Source: Granulicella sp. L46
GTDB lineage: Bacteria; Acidobacteriota; Terriglobia; Terriglobales; Acidobacteriaceae
Direction: 5' to 3'
DNA length: 64,000 nt
Assembly (NCBI RefSeq): GCF_009765785.1
Contig: NZ_LMUT01000012.1
Span: forward strand, 1,396,557-1,460,556
Shown: positions 54,359 to 64,000 of the stretch, piece after piece
Position numbering within the stretch: position 1 is the first letter of the stretch
How the letters are laid out: each line of letters begins with the position of its first letter
Program-made: the position numbers and the translations under genes
The notes under the pieces: model-generated
Told to the model about the DNA's origin: nothing
What the model saw: only the letters and a program-made list of their open reading frames with translations
Databases searched by the model: none

Positions 54359-57247
54359 TTAATCGTCGTCGTCATCCTTCTTCTTCGCGTGCTTCACCAA
54401 CAGCGCAGCTGGTGGAGGCGCAGTCCCCATCGCATCCTGCCAAAGAATCAAATTCAGCTTGTACGTATCTGCCCGATCCGCATGGCTGAAGTCCATCTTC
54501 ATCGACGCAGCCGCACCCGGAGCGCTCGGCTTGTTCGCGGTATAAATCAGCCCATTCTCCCGGTTGGTCTGGTCAGCCGTAAACGCAGCCTGATCTCCCG
54601 GCCCCGTAAATAGCGTCGAGATCAGCGACGCAAACGCATCGTTGTTATTCATAGGGGGCACACCCAGCAGCGTCTCCATCGTCCGCAACACGCTCACCGT
54701 CGAGTAGAACCGGCTGTCCACAACCGCCGCCTTCCCCGCCGCGGCGTGCGGAGCATACTTGCTCACCACGATCGCCAGCGACCGGTGCGCATCCACATGG
54801 TCCGCACCATTCTGCGCGTCGTCTTCCAGGATGAAAAACGCGGTGTCATTCCAATAAGGTGAGCGAGAGATAGCCTCGACCGCTCGACCAATCGCCAAAT
54901 CGTTATCGGCCACGGAAGCCTTCGGCGAAGGCGACCCTGGCCGTGTCCCGGCCGTGTGATCATTCGGCAGCCGCAGTTGAATGAAGTTCGGCATTGTGTC
55001 ATGCCCCGCCGCGCGATCCTTCTCCCAAACCGCCAGATGCCGCAGGAAAATATTCACGCGAATCTGGTCCGGCACCATCAACTCAAAGTCCGGCGACTCC
55101 GGCGCAAAGTGCCCCACCAGCTCCGGCTTCGTCGCCACGTTATAAGCTAGCTTTGGAATCGCCCAAGGCCAAAGATTTTTCCCACCGCCCCACTCCGCCG
55201 GAATCTCCTCGCCGGGCAGAATCGACGGTCTAGCGCAACTCACTTCGCTCCCCGACATCGCTCCTTCTTGCGGATTCGGCTGCGGATTCAGCGGCGTTTT
55301 CTTCTGTGCCTTGTCCCCGCAGAACACCGACGAGATGTATTCCGCAAAGTGATAGATCGTCTTGCCATGCGCCACCATGTCCGTCCAGATATACCCACTC
55401 TGTGGCTCGTTGACATCGGGAATATGCTGCAGCAGCGGATACCCATCCGCGACCATTCCCTCGTAGTCATATGTCCGCTGCCCACTACGATAGTTCTGCT
55501 GCCACGTGTCTTCGAGATAGTCCGTCCCAATGGCAGCATTCGACCAAACGTGCCCATCGCCCGAAACTTCGGCCGAGTCATAGAAGTTATCCAGCACCCC
55601 AAACTGCAACGCCAGCGCATGCTGATTCGGCGTAACGGCCGCTCCATACATCGTTAGCGACGGATCGCCATTGCCAACCTGCTTGCCATCCTTGCTCAGA
55701 TCGCCAAGCACCTGGTCGTACGTCCGGTTCTCCTTGATGATGTAGATCACGTGCTTGATCGGGCTCGTCCCACCGCTCGCAAACGCAATCGTCTCCGTCG
55801 CCGCCTTCATCCGGTTCGACTCCAGCACCGTCTCAGTCGAAGCCTTCAGCCCCGCCTCCATCGCGCTCTCATCCACCGCGGCGAGCGACCCATACAGCAG
55901 CGTCGCAATATACGTAGACGATCCGCCTTTGCGCCCAGCACCATCCGCGGTCATGCGCTGAGCAAAATTATTCGGCCCCGCTCCCTTGCCCTTATCTGCA
56001 GTCACATACAGCTTGCCGTCAGTAGAAGTCAGCGCCAGCGGCATATATTCCGTCGGAACAAACCCCAGCGGTTCCACAAACCCCTTAGCCTTCGCCACAC
56101 CGCGCAGCCGCCGAGGATCAAGCACCGCCACCGCATCCGATCCAAGGTTCGCAACGTACAACCGCGTCCGCTCCGCATTCATCGCCAGCGAGACCGGCTC
56201 CGCGCCAAAGTAGCTCTGCCCCGGTAACCTCGTATCGAAGTACCCGCGCACAGCAAGCTCCGGCGCTTCTGCCCTCCCAATCGACACGGCCGCAACCGCA
56301 TCGCGATTCGATAGCGTCACATACATCATTCCCGCGCGCTCATCCAGCAGCAGCGCGCAAGGATGCGTTCCCGGCGCAATCGCCGACTTCGGCTTCAGCA
56401 GCGCCACCTTGCGCACCACCTTGCCGCTTCCAAGGTCCAACTCCACGACCTCACTCGCATTCCACAGCGCCACAAACGCGCGTCTCCCATCCTTCGTCAC
56501 GGCCAGCGCAATCGGATACGTCGACGGCACATCCTCACTCTCGCTCAAGTCAAACGTCCGCTCAATCTCTCCCGTATCCACATCCATCAGCGCCACCGAA
56601 TCGGACAGGTTCTCCGCCACCAGCAACCTCTGCTTCTCTCCAGGCACCACCGCAATCGCGGCCGGATACGGAATCCCCATCGTCCCGCCATCGGTACCCG
56701 CATAGTCGGTATGGTGTCCATCCGCCAGCTTCACCATCGGCAGCTTCAGGAACCCTCGCGGCGTCAGCACTCCATCCGCGAATCCATACACCACCACTCC
56801 ATTCCCCATCTCCTTCGCACCATCCCCAACCGGCGCGCTCGACGAAGCCATGCTCGCATACACCTTCATCCCATCCGCACTGAACGCCAGCCCTGAGAAG
56901 AACGTCTGCGCCGCATTCTGCCCCACACGCGCATCCGGAAAGTCCTTCACCGCTCCGGTATGCGTATTCATCACCGCCAGCGACTGCGCATACCCCGATT
57001 CAAACGTCCCATACCCAGCGTTCAGACTCACCACCCATCGCCCATCCGGCGACACCGCCAGCGACATCGGCAAGCTGTTCAACCGTTGTGCGCCTCCCGG
57101 AACCGGCAGCAGCAATTGCTTACTCGACGGCAAATCCACCGCCGACTGCGCCCCCGCCGCGACGCCCAACCCCAGCAGCATCAGCGCCCCGAAGCACGTA
57201 ACCCGCCATCCTGCCGAGCATCTGTGTGCGCGTGCTTCACCCGCCAT
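54359..57247 (-). CDS. Secreted YncE-like propeller fused to an alkaline phosphatase-like domain
   Basis: The 962-residue protein combines a seven-bladed YVTN-type propeller (blades with LAVSPDGRWVVSLNAG, LLLDERAGMMYVT, YVANLGSDAVAVLDPRRL) and, from about residue 460, a phosphoesterase domain (IKHVIYIIKENRTYDQVLGD, FFILEDDAQNGADHVDAHRS) like that of acid phosphatases and phospholipase C. Start ATG 57247 has GAGG upstream and gives a clean signal peptide (CFGALMLLGLGVAAGAQS); a frame to 57490 is unsupported. The C-terminus is a poly-Asp/Lys tail. Confidence 0.85.
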   Translation of the reverse strand: MAGEARAHRCSAGWRVTCFGALMLLGLGVAAGAQSAVDLPSSKQLLLPVPGGAQRLNSLPMSLAVSPDGRWVVSLNAGYGTFESGYAQSLAVMNTHTGAVKDFPDARVGQNAAQTFFSGLAFSADGMKVYASMASSSAPVGDGAKEMGNGVVVYGFADGVLTPRGFLKLPMVKLADGHHTDYAGTDGGTMGIPYPAAIAVVPGEKQRLLVAENLSDSVALMDVDTGEIERTFDLSESEDVPSTYPIALAVTKDGRRAFVALWNASEVVELDLGSGKVVRKVALLKPKSAIAPGTHPCALLLDERAGMMYVTLSNRDAVAAVSIGRAEAPELAVRGYFDTRLPGQSYFGAEPVSLAMNAERTRLYVANLGSDAVAVLDPRRLRGVAKAKGFVEPLGFVPTEYMPLALTSTDGKLYVTADKGKGAGPNNFAQRMTADGAGRKGGSSTYIATLLYGSLAAVDESAMEAGLKASTETVLESNRMKAATETIAFASGGTSPIKHVIYIIKENRTYDQVLGDLSKDGKQVGNGDPSLTMYGAAVTPNQHALALQFGVLDNFYDSAEVSGDGHVWSNAAIGTDYLEDTWQQNYRSGQRTYDYEGMVADGYPLLQHIPDVNEPQSGYIWTDMVAHGKTIYHFAEYISSVFCGDKAQKKTPLNPQPNPQEGAMSGSEVSCARPSILPGEEIPAEWGGGKNLWPWAIPKLAYNVATKPELVGHFAPESPDFELMVPDQIRVNIFLRHLAVWEKDRAAGHDTMPNFIQLRLPNDHTAGTRPGSPSPKASVADNDLAIGRAVEAISRSPYWNDTAFFILEDDAQNGADHVDAHRSLAIVVSKYAPHAAAGKAAVVDSRFYSTVSVLRTMETLLGVPPMNNNDAFASLISTLFTGPGDQAAFTADQTNRENGLIYTANKPSAPGAAASMKMDFSHADRADTYKLNLILWQDAMGTAPPPAALLVKHAKKKDDDDD

Positions 57248-57304
57248 TAACCTCGCAATTACCCGTGAAACCCCATCAGTCGCGCCCGCCTTCGCCATTA
57301 CAAA

Positions 57305-57363
57305 TGTGTTACACACGCCGATTCGCCCTCCTAGTATCGTCAGCAATAGGACTTGTATTACAC
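57305..57363. promoter_or_regulatory. Two TGTRTTACAC boxes in the divergent desaturase promoter
   Basis: TGTGTTACACA (57305-57315) is an 11-bp odd palindrome. TGTATTACACC begins at 57354, 49 bases away, and shares TGT-R-TTACAC. Both are between the divergent phosphoesterase and desaturase starts. A regulator binding these is inferred only. Confidence 0.4.
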
Positions 57364-57389
57364 CGTACTCCCAAGGATCGAGCCCCGAC

Positions 57390-58373
57390 ATGAATACAAC
57401 ATTGCCCGAAGTCGAACAGAGCACCGCGCCTGCCAACCCTCTCCTCGCCGTCCAGCAGGTCACGCAGAAGATCAAGCAGGATCTCCGCATGGGCCGCGAG
57501 CATCAGCAGGGCCGCATCAACTGGATCACCACCATCGCCATGGGACTCTTCCACGTCGGTGCCATTGCCGCGCTCTTCTTCTTCTCGTGGACCAACCTTG
57601 CCGTCTTCTTCGTCATGTACTTCTTCGCCATCAACGTCGGCATCGGCATGGCCTACCATCGCCTGCTCACGCACCGCGGCTACAAGACCCCACGTTGGCT
57701 GGAGTACTTCGTCACCGCCTGCGGCTGCCTCGCCCTCGAAGGCGGACCCATCTTCTGGGTAGCCACCCATCGCGTCCACCATCAGAACTCCGACCAGGAA
57801 GGTGACCCGCACACCCCGCACGACGGAACCTGGTGGGCCCACGCCGGCTGGATCCTCTCCGGTCGCGCTCTCCACTCCGAGACCGCACTCCTCGGCCGTT
57901 ACGCTCCCGACCTCACCCGCGATCGCGTTCACGTCTGGCTCTCCAAGTACCACTACATGCCGCTCGTCGTCACCGGCCTCCTGCAGCTAGCCCTCGGCGC
58001 TGCTCTTGCTCCCGGCCACCGCTTCGTCGGCGCCATCGGCATGTTGCTCTGGGGAACCTTCCTCCGCGTCACCCTCGGCCTCCACGCCACCTGGCTAGTC
58101 AACTCCGCCACCCACCTCTGGGGCAAGCGCCGCTTCGAGACCAAGGACGACTCCCGCAACAACTGGTGGGTCGCCATTCTCACCGGCGGCGAAGGCTGGC
58201 ACAACAATCACCACGCCCACCCCGTCAGCGCCCGTCACGGCCTCACCTGGTACGAGTTCGACATCAACTACTACGGCATCTGGCTTATGGAAAAGCTCGG
58301 CCTCGCCAAGAAAGTTCAGATCGCCAAGTTCGATTCAGCCGCCCCCAAACCGGCCGGCGCCTACATGGACTGA
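57390..58373 (+). CDS. Acyl-CoA (delta-9-type) fatty acid desaturase
   Basis: This membrane di-iron enzyme introduces a double bond into acyl chains. The 327-residue protein has the three histidine boxes: HRLLTH (90-95), HRVHH (127-131) and HNNHH (271-275), with four hydrophobic helices between. It probably adjusts membrane fluidity. Start ATG 57390 fits the family. A rho-independent terminator lies 30 bases after the stop. Redox partners are not nearby. Confidence 0.94.
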   Translation: MNTTLPEVEQSTAPANPLLAVQQVTQKIKQDLRMGREHQQGRINWITTIAMGLFHVGAIAALFFFSWTNLAVFFVMYFFAINVGIGMAYHRLLTHRGYKTPRWLEYFVTACGCLALEGGPIFWVATHRVHHQNSDQEGDPHTPHDGTWWAHAGWILSGRALHSETALLGRYAPDLTRDRVHVWLSKYHYMPLVVTGLLQLALGAALAPGHRFVGAIGMLLWGTFLRVTLGLHATWLVNSATHLWGKRRFETKDDSRNNWWVAILTGGEGWHNNHHAHPVSARHGLTWYEFDINYYGIWLMEKLGLAKKVQIAKFDSAAPKPAGAYMD

Positions 58374-58402
58374 TTCAGTCCGCTCATCATCGCAATACAC
58401 CG

Positions 58403-58436
58403 CAGGCGCAGAGTTCACTCTGCGCCTGTTTTCTTT
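58403..58436 (+). terminator. Rho-independent terminator after the desaturase gene
   Basis: CAGGCGCAGAG (58403-58413), loop TTCA and CTCTGCGCCTG (58418-58428) form an 11-bp perfect stem followed by TTTTCTTT. The gene on the opposite strand ends 9 bases beyond it, so it may also serve that gene. Confidence 0.88.
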
Positions 58437-58445
58437 ATCCCCGCC

Positions 58446-59213
58446 TTATCTCCGATACAAACTGCAGCGGTCCTCCGGCGAGGACACATGATCCGCCGCG
58501 GCATCCACTTCCGACATCCCGATCCGTTCACTCCAAAGCAGCTCGAACCCCGGAAACTCCGCGAACACCGCCTCCTGCTGCGGAACCACATACAGCAAAT
58601 CAATCTCGCCCCGACGATCACCGGCAACCGCGTCCACACGCTCCAGCAGCCGCCGCATCATCGGCGCAAGAAATGGGTTGTACATAAAGATCAGCAACCG
58701 CCCCGACGGAAGGCTCAACCCGAGTGCATCCCCCTGCACCAGTCTCATCGGACTCAACGCTCGTCCTGACTCGTGCCACATCTCCAGATTCTTCTCCGCC
58801 ACCTGGTGAAGGCTCGCGTTCAACTCCACCCCCACCACCTCCCGGAACGGAAGCTCCGACGCCAGCATCATCGCTCGCCCCTTCCCGCTTCCAATATCTA
58901 TGAACGAGTACCCCTCCACCCCCACTGTCCCCGCTGTCTCCCTCCATCGCGCGAAAGCCCGCCGCATTCGCGACGGCGACATTCCGTAATACGCCACGGA
59001 AAATCGGTCGTGCTCATGGCCGCTGAACAATCCTCCCCCGCTAACCAGGCCGCTGGTCTCCGTCCCGTGTTCCTCATCGAAAGGGTGTAGCTCAGGCTTC
59101 ATCGCACCCCGCGACCCCATCGCGCGCTGCATCGCCTGCCGAACGGTGCCCCACACCCCGCGCTGCCCCAGCGACCATTGGATTTTTCGCCAGGCCTTTT
59201 GAAGACGCCCCAT
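58446..59213 (-). CDS. SAM-dependent methyltransferase-like protein
   Basis: The 255-residue protein has a basic N-terminal stretch, then SFIDIGSGKGRAMMLAS (SAM motif I), VVGVELNASLHQVAEKN, LVQGDALGLSLPSGR and LLIFMYNPF. This resembles class I methyltransferases acting on small molecules or lipids; the substrate is unknown. The ATG at 59213 fits. It is convergent with the desaturase gene and divergent from the histidine kinase gene. Confidence 0.8.
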   Translation of the reverse strand: MGRLQKAWRKIQWSLGQRGVWGTVRQAMQRAMGSRGAMKPELHPFDEEHGTETSGLVSGGGLFSGHEHDRFSVAYYGMSPSRMRRAFARWRETAGTVGVEGYSFIDIGSGKGRAMMLASELPFREVVGVELNASLHQVAEKNLEMWHESGRALSPMRLVQGDALGLSLPSGRLLIFMYNPFLAPMMRRLLERVDAVAGDRRGEIDLLYVVPQQEAVFAEFPGFELLWSERIGMSEVDAAADHVSSPEDRCSLYRR

Positions 59214-59315
59214 GCAACGTATTCTATTCGTGCCGCGCCGCGGAGCCCTTTCATGTCACCTCTGCCGGCGGTTGTTTTTTCTACACTCTATCCTCTACCC
59301 TCTACACTCTTATTC

Positions 59316-60248
59316 ATGAACCTCACACGCCGCCGCGGAACCAGAGCGTTTTTCATCACGCTCGGCGTGTGTCTCACCGCCCTTGCCATCGTCCTCAACA
59401 TCACCTGGATCCACAACAACGGCCGTCGCCTGGCAATCGACTTCCTCGGTGTTGTCCTCTTCTCCATCCTCATCGCCGGCGTCGTTCTCAACACCGTCTT
59501 CCTGGTTCGCGAAGTCCGCCGCAACGAGCGGCAGGACTCCTTCCTCAAAGCCGTCACTCACGAACTCAAAACCCCCATCGCCAGCATCCGTCTCTACCTC
59601 GAAACCCTGCAGCGTCATCCCGGCGACGAGCAGCAACGCCAGCGCTTCTACGCCATCATGCGCGAAGACAGCGACCGCCTCCTCGCCACCGTCGAAACCG
59701 TGCTCAAGGCCGGCGAACTCGGCCAGCGCCAGCGCGTCCAGCAGCGTACCCGCGTCGAACTCCATCCCCTCGTCGCCGACTGCATCACCACCGTCATCCT
59801 CCGCCATCACCTCCAACCCGAAGACATCACCCTCGAAGACATATCCGGCAGCGTTCGCCTCTTCGTCCTCGCCAACATCGACGACCTCCGCACCGCCATC
59901 CTCAATCTCCTCGACAACGCCGTGAAGTACTCACCGGACGGCGTTCACGTCACCTGCCGCATCGGCATCCAGCGCTACACATGGGCCGTCCTTTCCATCA
60001 TGGACACCGGCCTCGGTCTCCCTCCCCGCGAGCTCAAGCGCATCTTCAAGCGCTTCTACCGCGCCCCTTCCAACGACCAGGTCAAGATCAAGGGCACCGG
60101 CCTCGGCCTCTTCCTCGTCCGCACCATCGCCGTCCAGCACGGCGGCAGCGTAGGCGCCATTAGCGAAGGCCTCGGCCACGGCACAACCTTTGAGCTCAAA
60201 CTCCCCCTGCTCGTCGGCGATCCCAAACCGAAATCGTCTCTCGCTTGA
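59316..60248 (+). CDS. Membrane sensor histidine kinase
   Basis: The 310-residue kinase has two membrane helices (FFITLGVCLTALAIVL; FLGVVLFSILIAGVVL) with only a short periplasmic loop between them, no HAMP, then SFLKAVTHELKTPIASI with phosphoacceptor His82 and a standard ATP domain (AILNLLDNAVKYS, DTGLGL, GTGLGLFLV). Start ATG 59316 gives the complete first helix. It is followed by marC and the response regulator on the same strand, which is probably its partner. Confidence 0.92.
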   Translation: MNLTRRRGTRAFFITLGVCLTALAIVLNITWIHNNGRRLAIDFLGVVLFSILIAGVVLNTVFLVREVRRNERQDSFLKAVTHELKTPIASIRLYLETLQRHPGDEQQRQRFYAIMREDSDRLLATVETVLKAGELGQRQRVQQRTRVELHPLVADCITTVILRHHLQPEDITLEDISGSVRLFVLANIDDLRTAILNLLDNAVKYSPDGVHVTCRIGIQRYTWAVLSIMDTGLGLPPRELKRIFKRFYRAPSNDQVKIKGTGLGLFLVRTIAVQHGGSVGAISEGLGHGTTFELKLPLLVGDPKPKSSLA

Positions 60249-60333
60249 ACCTTCGTCACCGCCCGGCTATCTCCGCCAACGTACAATCTCCTCAAGCAGG
60301 CTCACCACTCGAACACCCTCTCCCCGAGGAACC

Positions 60334-61014
60334 ATGTATCTCGTCTGGAAATTCTTCGCCCTCGGCTTCAGCGCGCTCCTCCCCCTGGTCAATCCCTTGG
60401 GCTCTGCCTTTGTCTTCCTCGGTCTCGTAGGTCTCGCCCCCATTGAGGTCTACCGTTCCCTCGCCCGCAAGATCGCCTTCAACACCATCATCTTCCTGAT
60501 CGTCGTCGCCCTCATCGGCTCTTCACTCCTCAGCTTCTTTGGAATCTCTCTGCCCATCATGCAGGTCTCCGGAGGCATCATCATCGCCATGATCGGCTGG
60601 TCCCTCCTCAACCAGCAGGACAGCCATCCCAGCCCCGAGAAGACCGTAGCAGCCCAACCCGCCGTCACCGATTCCGAGATCGCCAGCCTCAAGAGCAAGG
60701 CCTTCTATCCCTTCACCTTTCCCATCACCGCCGGCCCCGGCTGCATCGTTGTCATGCTCACCCTCAGCGTGCACGCCAGGCAGCCCGTCATCACCCAGAC
60801 CCTTCTCGCCTACGCCGGCCTGCTCGCCGCCGTCATCCTGCTCAGCGCCAGCGTCTATCTCTGCTACGCCTACGCCCCCAAGATCGTCCGCTCCATCTCG
60901 CCCGGCACCGTTCACGGAATCCTGCGCGTCGTCGCCTTCATTCTCTTCTCCATCGGGATCCAGATTGCCTGGAACGGCCTCAGCGTCCTCGTCCCGCAGC
61001 TCCTCCGAAAATAG
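60334..61014 (+). CDS. MarC family integral membrane protein
   Basis: The 226-residue protein has six hydrophobic helices in the MarC pattern (FFALGFSALLPLVNPLGSAF; ARKIAFNTIIFL; VSGGIIIAMIGWSLL; AFYPFTFPITAGPGCIVVML). The function of MarC is unknown and the name from antibiotic resistance is misleading. GAGGAA precedes the ATG. It is inserted between a sensor kinase and its probable response regulator, so it may share their regulation. Confidence 0.9.
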   Translation: MYLVWKFFALGFSALLPLVNPLGSAFVFLGLVGLAPIEVYRSLARKIAFNTIIFLIVVALIGSSLLSFFGISLPIMQVSGGIIIAMIGWSLLNQQDSHPSPEKTVAAQPAVTDSEIASLKSKAFYPFTFPITAGPGCIVVMLTLSVHARQPVITQTLLAYAGLLAAVILLSASVYLCYAYAPKIVRSISPGTVHGILRVVAFILFSIGIQIAWNGLSVLVPQLLRK

Positions 61015-61061
61015 AAGCCGCGGGCATACAATCTGCAAGTACAAATCCCCCCATCCCGGTC

Positions 61062-61841
<780 letters not shown>

Positions 61842-61913
61842 TCCACGTCCATCGAGCGGTGGGTGTGGCCAACGTCACCGCGACCGAACTCTCGCGGGCG
61901 CATCATATTAACT

Positions 61914-62119
61914 ATGTCGACTCTAGTTCTGCGCATTGACAACATGCACTGCGGCTCCTGCATCCGCCGCGTCACGCAAACGCTCAACGCGTTACCCGGC
62001 ACCCACGCACAAGAGGTCCGCGTAGGCAGCGCGCGCATTCAGACCAACACCGCACCCGAGCAGATTCAGCAGGCCCTCACCGCCGCCGGCTATCCCGCCT
62101 TCGTTGAATCGGCAGCGGC

Positions 62120-62123
<4 letters not shown>
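61914..62123 (+). CDS. Heavy-metal-associated (CopZ-like) chaperone
   Basis: The 69-residue protein is a single HMA domain with the metal-binding pair MHCGSC (Cys13, Cys16) and the pattern [13 protein letters not shown]. It should bind Cu(I) and pass it to the adjacent ATPase. The start ATG 61914 is chosen over an upstream frame. Its TGA overlaps the ATPase start codon (ATGA), a strong sign of co-translation. Confidence 0.9.

Positions 62124-64000
<1,877 letters not shown>

Overview
The window looks like chromosomal DNA from a soil or freshwater acidobacterium of the Acidobacteriaceae type (Granulicella/Edaphobacter/Terriglobus-like). This assignment is inferred from gene content and style, not from a marker gene. 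The clues are high GC, a secreted PQQ-type propeller with a QYNNARTG start, tandem DUF3857/transglutaminase proteins, a type II secretin fused to TPR and cohesin-like domains, DUF4254 beside heptose/LPS genes, and a heavy load of short palindromic intergenic repeats. No phage, plasmid, IS transposase or CRISPR array is visible. Most genes are housekeeping or envelope genes.

Layout. 1-8.6 kb: ispG, a membrane glycosyltransferase and MFS transporter that overlap by 4 bases, a secreted M20 peptidase, queF, a secreted beta-propeller and a secreted M48 protease. 8.7-12.4 kb: a type II secretion cluster on the minus strand (gspD and two GspG-like pseudopilins). 12.7-19.2 kb: smpB, small stress or accessory proteins, an ArsR/SRPBCC pair with a visible operator, an orphan PAS histidine kinase and two RibD/DHFR-like reductases. 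19.5-23.7 kb: pepA, a lipid kinase, a sirtuin, a DUF488 protein and an alkyladenine glycosylase. 23.7-24.6 kb: a repeat island. 24.6-33.3 kb: argS, gtrA-like, a polytopic membrane protein, two DUF3857 proteins and tRNA-Lys. 33.4-38.6 kb: LPS-heptose genes (hldE, a GT9), DUF4254, a TPR protein and yvcK. 38.8-46.2 kb: membrane and secreted unknowns, a GNAT, rlmN, a lipoprotein and an M16 peptidase. 46.4-53.8 kb: a hydrolase-like membrane protein, a lone pilin, DUF1801 proteins, pgi and an IclR regulator. 53.8-54.4 kb: a second repeat island. 54.4-63.9 kb: a YncE-phosphoesterase fusion, an acyl-CoA desaturase, a methyltransferase, a histidine kinase-MarC-response regulator cluster, and a copper chaperone followed by a CopA-type ATPase truncated by a poly-C run at the window end.

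The most unusual signal is in the repeats. (1) A 120-bp leader occurs twice (23958 and 54039). Each copy starts a module that ends in a G6AG6-like tract touching the stop codon of a convergent gene; one copy carries a 65-residue Cys/His peptide gene and a roughly 30-bp periodic ACTTTGCG array. (2) A composite element (palindromic half A, hexanucleotide VNTR, half B) lies just downstream of many stop codons and has also entered coding sequence in frame, in rlmN and in copA. (3) Other repeats supply the C-termini of the alkyladenine glycosylase and the GT9 protein. (4) A repeat plus the first bases of a GNAT gene has been duplicated 1.3 kb upstream, where it now provides the start and signal peptide of a secreted protein.
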